A stretch of DNA of 23,311 nt, taken from Saccoglossus kowalevskii (Eukaryota > Hemichordata > Enteropneusta > Harrimaniidae). The stretch is from assembly GCF_000003605.2 (NCBI RefSeq), contig NW_003124893.1, forward strand, positions 934,851 through 958,161, written 5' to 3'. The stretch's first letter is position 1. The number at the start of each line of letters is the position of its first letter. Of the stretch, positions 17,176 through 23,311 are shown piece by piece. The notes below the pieces were generated by a model. That model ran no database searches. It was given only the letters and a program-made list of their open reading frames with translations, and was not told the DNA's origin. A program made the position numbers and the translations under genes.

Positions 17176-18492
17176 GACATCTGACTTGATGTTATCAACT
17201 CATGTAATCTCTTCTAGTCAGTGATATTAGCCTTTGGCTAGGTATTTCAAAGTGACTTTAAATAAACGAATTGAATTGAAAAAAATCTCTGAAATGTGCT
17301 GTATGGACTGTTGACAACAATAAATCCAATGCATTTCATAACCGTCAGTAACCAACTTTGCATTCTTTTCTACGGATCAAGTTTTCCACAGTCACGGTAG
17401 TTGGTCACTGTTTTGGAGCACAAAGCTATAAAAAAAAAAAAAAAAAAAAAAAGCACTGCAATGACTACCCATCCTGTGACCTAACAACTATGTCAAGAAC
17501 TATAATTGAAATGTTTGTTAATCTGTATTTTGGTCCAAGAACCATGACTCCTTAGTACAATACACACTGTAAATATCTTTACGCATCGTCCATTTATAAT
17601 TGGCGAACAAAACGTCACTGTTCGAGACATGCCCGAAATTATGATAACGTCGTGCAGTAATTGTATAGCGCAACATGCTTCATGTCCGAGAAACAAGAAC
17701 GACGTCCAGGCATACCTGGGTAACAAATTTGTTATCTCCGTGCAATCTAGTTTATGCTTAGTATTCCCATGAAAAGTCGATAACTTTCAGGGAAGTGTTG
17801 CTATTCTGACAGGGAGATATTTAGAATTTCATGCAAAATGACGCAGTGATATTTGCGTCACAGAGATTTCGAAGATTGTTAATAGCCGTGATTTTTAAGA
17901 CCACAACCAGAAAAATATCCACCCTCTGTTAAATCCACCCAGATTTGTTATTCTCAAAATCAAAATACACTACAGCGCCTAAACAGTTCCATATACTAAT
18001 ATTCAGGATTAATTTTATTTTGTCTTCTTCTAATTGTAATACGGTTACTAACCATGGATGAACGATAAACAATCGCGAATGTACGCTTTGACTAAGATGA
18101 ATTCTGATGTCGTGGCCTCGGCAGACACGACATATAATCGGAATAATATATAGGCAAAAAGCTAAACAAATCGCTCTGAAACGATTTCAAATGTCATTCC
18201 CTGTGATCACAATAGAAGATCAATCATGCACGGTCTACAATCCAACCCCAAACACACTTTGATCAGCAGAAATGACATCGCTTTTAAATCTGCATCGACC
18301 CTCCTTAAATATGCCATTCATTACACGGAACACGCCTTTCTAATTGTTCTCAATTCACGAGTCTTGTCCAATGACATATCGTCGTCTTTCTCAGCTACGC
18401 GTGAAAACAAACCACGAAACAGCTCGCATTAAGTAATTGAATCACGTTAATAACATCACCTTGTCACCGGGACGAGCCATTTCGTCTCAGTA
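17176..18492. other. Intergenic DNA with a long poly(A) tract
   Basis: No supportable gene. A run of 23 A lies at 17430-17452. It could be the tail of an old retroposed sequence, but no recognisable body or target duplication is visible. Confidence 0.45.
17430..17452 (+). repeat. Poly(A) tract of 23 A
   Basis: Uninterrupted A homopolymer preceded by AAAGCTAT. It may be a retroposon tail or simple mononucleotide expansion. Confidence 0.9.
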
Positions 18493-18954
18493 TTAAATAT
18501 CTAACAGAAAACCATAGCAACAAGTAAATTGGATATATATATAACTACATGTTCTACATGCTGTACTATATATTGTATCACTAGAATTTGTAACTGCGTC
18601 TGCGCACACGGATATTTGAAAGCTAGCATTGGGTTGTCGCGGTGAGTGGAAATGATCAGAGAAATCTACGCTGAGATCTATTGAAATTAAACACGGCGGT
18701 ATGGCAGAGGTTACACTCTGACACATTGGATTAACGGTATCGATGTGACTTTCTATTGTGTTCGGGGTACACGAACAGGACGCAAAGGGGTGTGGTGTTT
18801 CGGGACACGTAACAATAGCGAAACGCCCAGCGGCTCCAGTACCCGAGTAGTTCGAAAGAATGATTGATGGCAAAGCATCGAGTAGTGAACTACGGCTCTT
18901 TATTCGTCCGAGGCTTCTTTGTCCCCAAGGTCTTATTGTAAAATTGTTGTTCAA
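18493..18954 (-). CDS. Doubtful 153-codon open frame, unknown (possible exon)
   Basis: The open frame on the minus strand stops at 18493. It has no ATG in its first half (the first Met is near residue 77 from the TTG at 18954), so if coding it would be an exon. The middle is Cys/Ser/Thr/Pro-rich (ETPHPFASCSCTPNTIES) and has DLSVDFSDHFHSPRQ near residues 112-126. The last 20 residues look like AT-rich non-coding sequence. It lies head-to-head with the gene at 19923. I see no clear splice site and recognise no family. Confidence 0.2.
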   Translation of the reverse strand: MNNNFTIRPWGQRSLGRIKSRSSLLDALPSIILSNYSGTGAAGRFAIVTCPETPHPFASCSCTPNTIESHIDTVNPMCQSVTSAIPPCLISIDLSVDFSDHFHSPRQPNASFQISVCADAVTNSSDTIYSTACRTCSYIYIQFTCCYGFLLDI

Positions 18955-19726
18955 AGTGCACGCAAGATTTGTTACACTTGTAAAGAGTTACAGCCGGGAC
19001 ATACGTCAGCCGCTTCCCCCGTGCAATAACATAAAAGTCGGTCATTCTATGAACGTGTGATCGTACCCGCAGCCATGAGAGCTGTTTGTCGCTCCCTAAC
19101 CAATTATTTTACCGCACTGGAACAGTATCTGTGAAGAGATGAATACCGATGTTTGTTGCTATAACCTTGATCTTGGAGCGGTACTATAGGTATACTGATC
19201 TGGCGAAGGTGATATATTCCTCCCGATGAAAGGGCAACCTAACGTATACACCGATTTAGAAAAAGTATATGTTTACTCCTACATTGCAATTTGCAACTCT
19301 ACGCTGTCGGCATTACCAATCTCACGTAAATATCAACACGGAGCTGAAGAAAAGAAGATTACAAGTACGAAATAGAAACACTGTTTGATTCCATGAAATT
19401 TATGCGGAGAAACGCTGAGGGCATGCAGGAGTGGGTGAAACTACGAACGGCAGAAGCAGTGCGCTGAATATATATCCTCTGTTAGATTGGCCGATGAGTA
19501 TGGCACGAGAAATCTACACTTAGTCTACCAAGACATCTTATAACGTCAGCATTTGCGGAGGATTTTCACCCGGCATTAACAGGTTGCAAGTTTAATATAG
19601 CGGGGAGTACGAATTAATCTGGTTAAACTCTGAACGTAATTAGAGTCGTAGCCGCAGTTCAACAGGTTGTATTTATTCGTATTATTCGTAGCTGAATTAT
19701 AACAACAAGGTTGAAACAGTGTGAGT
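18955..19726. other. Intergenic DNA / upstream region of the 418-aa gene
   Basis: No convincing ORF. The right end runs into the candidate TATA box at 19727. Confidence 0.45.
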
Positions 19727-19734
19727 TATAAAAA
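19727..19734 (+). promoter_or_regulatory. Candidate TATA box (TATAAAAA)
   Basis: An exact TATAAAAR match 196 bp upstream of the ATG at 19923. Initiation about 30 bp downstream would give a 5' leader of about 165 nt with no intron needed. Confidence 0.4.
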
Positions 19735-19922
19735 TAATACAGCCGAGTTTGAAATTATCGACGTTTTCAAGTCCACAAAGAGACGGTGTACATTGAATGG
19801 AAATACATTGTTGTGTACCTTCTGTTGCCGTAGTGGTATTGATGTTGCTATTTGATGAACTTCACCTATATGTGAAAGGTCTGACGATTCCCATATGTCG
19901 ATAAGAAACACGTACCGACGGT

Positions 19923-21179
19923 ATGAAGGCGTCAACTAAAACGTTTCGACGGCTCGGGGAACTCCCAAGGAAATCAAACGTGGTACAGTCGGAATACCCA
20001 AGTACTATAGGGCAGGTTTCGAGATTGACGGAGAGACAACTAACGAACCTCACCAAGCAGGCGACTCAGATCGTGGAGCAACCCAAGCGTTGTGCCAGTA
20101 AACAAACATCGAAGCGAGCACCTGGCCATTGTATGAAAGAGTGTTTATATGTAGTCTCCGAAAATGTCGATAAATCGAACTCTTTACAGTTGCCAAAAAT
20201 CGAGAAAAGAGGTAAAAATATAGCAAATAAAAGTCAACTTGTGGCTAGTTGGAAGAAAAATAAATTGTTAACGCTGTGTTCACCGAGATTCAATAATTTA
20301 GAAGAACACGTGGAATTACCATTACTTAGCAATGCTGCAACGAATTATTCTTCAATTCACCCTATAAATCGATGCGTTACAAGGGAAATAGACAATCCGG
20401 AATCAGATACAGATAGTGTATCCACTTCGTTTGAATGTCGGCTTCGTAAAAAAGACATTAACTTGATTTTAGCTAGTTCGAGGCATTCATCAAGATCGAG
20501 TTCCGTTTCAAGCAGCAGCCCACCCAGCTCCCCGACTCATCCGAGAGTGGCTCATTTCGTGACAGAGAATATATCCATGGACAATGTAATACATTTCTAT
20601 GACGAGTCGTGCTCGCACAATATAGAAGAGAAACCTTATCCACGCGAGAAGCCGGGTAACATCTGCCAAAATAGTCACGCGCCGAACGTTTGTGACGTGA
20701 GGAGTGATTGTTTGGGAGAATTATCAGCAGTAGAGTACGTGGAGTTGAGTTCTATACACATTGACTTGAATACTGACAGGCCTGGGAGGAAAGATGGAAG
20801 CGTAGTTCTGTTGAATGAAAGTGAGAACACACAGATACGAACATATTCGGACACTTCCGGTTATGAGAGCAGGAGTACACCTTCGGATAACTTCGGCGAT
20901 GTTGGGAAACCGGCCGCGGGAATTACAGAAGTCGCACACAACCCTGAAATCCCCTATGTCATTTGGCGCGACAGTGCGTACAGCCCATCAATGCGTTTTA
21001 TTTACGGCAATTCGTCGGATTTATCACCGCTCATTGTACCGACACATAGTACAGACTGCCCACTGAGTAGAGTGTATTCAAGTTCACCTGGAATAATCTG
21101 TCCGCCTAATAGCCCAACTCTTGAATTTAAAAAAGACTACGGATTTTTCCCAGTGCAAAAGTGTCTTAGCGTGAAGTGA
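19923..21179 (+). CDS. Intronless serine-rich protein, CPL/ICPPNSP family (418 aa), unknown function
   Basis: I do not recognise the family. The frame has 418 codons from the ATG at 19923, and an in-frame TAA six codons upstream fixes the start (G at -3). Features in order: a basic N-terminal region (1-120; FRRLGELPRK, KQTSKRAPG, KIEKRGK, SWKKNK); an acidic SDTDSVSTS at 161-169; RKKDINLIL at 175-183; a serine/proline tract at 185-205; acidic and polar segments with YVELSSIHIDL at 272-282; DTSGYES at 310-316; CPLSRVY at 379-385; and ICPPNSP at 392-398, about 20 residues from the end. There is no signal peptide or membrane helix, so it is probably cytosolic or nuclear and largely disordered (inference). 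The C-terminal signature and the DIxL/serine block match the 330-aa protein at 9137-10129, but the order of the SGxES and DIxL blocks differs and the spacing to the C-terminus is longer. No canonical AATAAA was found within about 1.4 kb downstream. Confidence 0.82.
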   Translation: MKASTKTFRRLGELPRKSNVVQSEYPSTIGQVSRLTERQLTNLTKQATQIVEQPKRCASKQTSKRAPGHCMKECLYVVSENVDKSNSLQLPKIEKRGKNIANKSQLVASWKKNKLLTLCSPRFNNLEEHVELPLLSNAATNYSSIHPINRCVTREIDNPESDTDSVSTSFECRLRKKDINLILASSRHSSRSSSVSSSSPPSSPTHPRVAHFVTENISMDNVIHFYDESCSHNIEEKPYPREKPGNICQNSHAPNVCDVRSDCLGELSAVEYVELSSIHIDLNTDRPGRKDGSVVLLNESENTQIRTYSDTSGYESRSTPSDNFGDVGKPAAGITEVAHNPEIPYVIWRDSAYSPSMRFIYGNSSDLSPLIVPTHSTDCPLSRVYSSSPGIICPPNSPTLEFKKDYGFFPVQKCLSVK

Positions 21180-21589
21180 AGTCTAGCCGTATGTTTCTTG
21201 AAGGCCTAAAGTAATACGACCGATAGTCGCATATTTTTGTCCTTTACATGTCAAGTCCAATTGATGTGAGCTCTGTAAAACGACAAGTTTTCGCGTGAAA
21301 TCCAAAATGTGTAGCCCCACCTATAACATGGGTTCGTTATATGTATTTTTTTTAGAAGCTATGCATATTGTACCAAGTTCCTGACTTTATTGTAGGAGTA
21401 TAAATACAATTGCATGCACGATATGGCATTTGTTGGTAGTAATAATGTATGCGACTTTTGCTTCAAACCATCGCCTTGTGTACCATCTGAACACAATTAC
21501 TAGTTTTCTATAAAACACCATTTCACCATTCATTGTCACGGAATAGCCTTACGCTTGGGCTAGAAATGCCAATGGCCTGTTACCTACGT
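21180..21589. other. 3' flank of the 418-aa gene
   Basis: Probably includes the 3' UTR. No canonical AATAAA is seen; ATAAATAC at about 21398 is the nearest resemblance. Confidence 0.4.
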
Positions 21590-21599
21590 CGCCATTCTG
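21590..21599 (-). promoter_or_regulatory. YY1-like motif (CAGAATGGCG)
   Basis: CGCCATTCTG on the plus strand reads CAGAATGGCG on the minus strand, close to the YY1 core. Confidence 0.25.
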
Positions 21600-21747
21600 A
21601 CCAGCATGTGTCCATTTCCACCCCCATTCACTGACTTATAATATATAATTTAATTAACTCCCGTGGACAGTATGTAGCGTTGGTATCCTGGGATTTCCAC
21701 CAGCTGACGACATTATACGATGAAACACCCTGGCAGTGTGACCGAGA

Positions 21748-21756
21748 GCGCATGCG
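21748..21756 (+). promoter_or_regulatory. NRF1-like motif GCGCATGCG
   Basis: Matches the central nine bases of the palindromic NRF1 site (YGCGCATGCGCR). Such sites are typical of housekeeping promoters in animals. It lies between YY1-like motifs. Confidence 0.35.
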
Positions 21757-21960
21757 TATTAGATTTAACATTTTCACACGCCGTGCTTTCATCGTGTCGC
21801 GACGTAGCGTTTCAGGTAACGGTACTAAGACTGTAATTAAATAGTTATAATAGGACACCGAAACGTCTAGTAGTGTTATGACCGTTGAAGTGTAGTATTT
21901 TACCACACTTCCTGTTTACAAGCGACTACCACGGTAACGAGCGGTGAAGTGACGCATTCG

Positions 21961-21993
21961 GAAGTAGTTTTTATTTAAATGAAGTAGTTTTTA
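21961..21993 (+). repeat. Short 20-bp direct repeat
   Basis: GAAGTAGTTTTTA begins at 21961 and again at 21981, a 20-bp spacing, so about 1.6 copies. Confidence 0.7.
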
Positions 21994-22021
21994 AAAGGTC
22001 TGCAGACGGTACGGGACCGTG

Positions 22022-22141
22022 ATGGCTCTGTCGCCTCTTGTTAAGCACATGGTGCTTGTGCCTGTCAACGACTCTATTATATACAACGAAGTAAACGGAT
22101 ATGAATTTATTGCCAGAACAGTTTGTGTCAAATCACATTGA
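22022..22141 (+). CDS. Small 39-codon ORF, unknown (possible first exon)
   Basis: An ATG at 22022 in good Kozak context (G at -3, G at +4) opens 39 codons to TGA at 22139-22141. The peptide reads MALSPLVKHMVLVPVNDS and then contains NEVNGYEFIARTVC. It lies about 270 bp downstream of the NRF1-like site and between YY1-like sites, which would suit a first exon near a promoter. I see no clear splice donor and recognise no family. A hairpin AAGCAC-ATG-GTGCTT occurs inside it. Confidence 0.2.
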   Translation: MALSPLVKHMVLVPVNDSIIYNEVNGYEFIARTVCVKSH

Positions 22142-22328
22142 TTTATGCATAGACTGATTGGGCACGACGTATTCCACTGCAGTCAGTATACAGACAAAAT
22201 CATCATATCCATGCGTGTTCTGGGCGGGAGAATGTAACTCCGGAAACATACTAAAATGAAACTGCGACTGACAACCACCTGTTAAGGCCACCGGCAACAT
22301 GGACGGATGCAGCAGTTTTGGTAGAAGC

Positions 22329-22335
22329 CCGCCAT
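22329..22335 (-). promoter_or_regulatory. YY1-like motif (ATGGCGG)
   Basis: CCGCCAT in the context GAAGCCCGCCATTATAT reads ATAATGGCGGGC on the minus strand, the YY1 core. Confidence 0.25.
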
Positions 22336-22904
22336 TATATTACGTTATTGACGCATTGCCTTCACGTTTGTAGGGGTGCCACAGAGTACTGCAACATTAG
22401 TTTACTGACTAGAATAGTGAAGTACGGTCTCACAACCGTTTTCATTCGGCACACTGGTTTGTGCTGGTTTTATTTTTTTTTCATCTGACAAATACTACCC
22501 ATTTAGTTTACACGTTATTACGACATTATGGGTAATCATCACTCGTGGTTTGAGTATTGGTCGTATTTTCCGGTGAATGCGTATATTAATGATTAAAATG
22601 CGTACACTGAACTTAAACGACATCAAGTTGGTTTTATTCATCACTGTCGAAATGAATCGAAAATATTACTGTAGCAAACTGTTTGATAATCAAAATAATA
22701 TAAATACATCAACTGACTTCATGTATACTTCATGTTTTGTGTGTGTGCGAATGCAGTACTAATATTTATATTCAACATATTTACATCGGCTTGGCAGGAC
22801 ATCATTACCTGCATGTCGAACCGCTGTATTTCTCTCCAGCATTGTTTGGGTCGCTTAGTGCAATCACCAACAGTGTTTCGTGTTGTATGTATTTATTACA
22901 TTCT

Positions 22905-22917
22905 CAAGATGGCTGCC
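22905..22917 (+). promoter_or_regulatory. YY1-like motif CAAGATGGCTGCC
   Basis: Twelve of 13 positions agree with the promoter-type YY1 consensus CAAGATGGCGGCC/CAAGATGGCGGCT. In animals this element often sits just downstream of transcription starts and can contain the start codon. The ATG here opens only a short frame. Confidence 0.35.
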
Positions 22918-23089
22918 CCAACATCCGGGTCATGGGGTTACTAAGGACTAGGGTCATAGGTCAAATGGACTATATAGCAATATAGTCAATATCGTAACAT
23001 CTCTCTTTACATAGTTTTTTGAACAATAAAACTAAAATCGATAAACTCTTCGAAACGAGCATAAATCTATAGCACCATAACACTAGTGT

Positions 23090-23311
23090 AAATAATGTTC
23101 AACAGTTCAACGTTCACTAACAATATTCTCATCAAAAGTCCATGAAATTCGAAATAATGTTCAATAGTTTATACTTAACACAACTGTTCAACGTTCAATT
23201 AAATGTTATCAACAGTCCATGAAATGCGAAATAAGGTTCAACAATAATTCATACTTAACACAACTGTTCAACGTTCAATTAAATGTTCTTAACAGTCCAT
23301 CCTTTCAACAG
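23090..23311 (+). repeat. Tandem array, unit about 78-81 bp, runs off the window
   Basis: GTTCAACGTTCA recurs at 23105, 23186 and 23266 (spacings 81 and 80 bp). The units also share AACAGTCCATGAAAT, GAAATAA.GTTCAA and ATACTTAACACAACTG. The first unit lacks about 19 bp. The array is not closed at the right edge, so its copy number is unknown. Confidence 0.9.

Larger units (their letters stand above)
22142..23089. other. Intergenic DNA with YY1-like motifs
   Basis: Contains YY1-like sites at 22329-22335 and 22905-22917 and AATAAA near 23024. Small frames around 22577-22985 have no support. Confidence 0.45.

Noticed and set aside
17430-17452. Poly(A) run considered as the tail of a SINE or processed pseudogene
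   Set aside because: No tRNA-like head, coding remnant or flanking target duplication could be identified, so only the homopolymer is annotated.

Overview
The window looks like nuclear DNA of an animal, most likely an invertebrate. It is AT-rich, has no operon-like gene packing, and contains minisatellites, poly(A) and poly(T) tracts, a candidate 3' splice site, eukaryotic poly(A) signals, and motifs resembling the YY1, NRF1 and CTCF sites of animals. I cannot name the species. A marine bilaterian (deuterostome or lophotrochozoan type) is a guess from the general look of the sequence. No tRNA, rRNA, CRISPR array, recognisable transposase or reverse transcriptase was seen.

Coding content is sparse and apparently mostly single-exon. 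Two genes are well supported: a 330-aa protein on the minus strand (9137-10129) and a 418-aa protein on the plus strand (19923-21179). Both are serine-rich and probably disordered. They end in the same signature: a CPL..VY block followed about 7-8 residues later by ICPPNSP. They also share a basic D-I-x-L-[IL] block next to a serine tract and an SGxES element, which in the 330-aa protein is a textbook DSGxxS phosphodegron (DSGVES). I read them as diverged paralogues of a family I do not recognise. This is the best candidate here for something undescribed.

Between them lies a convergent pair: a 113-aa ORF on the plus strand (12771-13112), whose ATG sits 3 nt after a good 3' splice site, and a 248-aa basic ORF on the minus strand (13153-13899). 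Their stop codons are about 40 bp apart, and each has a poly(A) signal within that gap or on its edge. A possible 122-aa membrane protein (minus strand, 10684-11052) and several weaker small ORFs or candidate exons are listed with low confidence.

Repeats: a 50-bp minisatellite (4046-4270), an 84-bp minisatellite (6081-6450) that keeps a reading frame open only because its period is a multiple of three, a diverged 121-bp direct repeat (about 16359-16602), and a roughly 80-bp array running off the right edge (about 23090-23311). There are two imperfect inverted repeats spaced about 200 bp apart (around 6515-6770 and 15524-15754). The octamer GAGGGCGC occurs five times, and GCGCCCCCAGG twice; these may be CTCF-like sites or ends of small non-autonomous elements. 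The rest is intergenic DNA in which I see no supportable gene.
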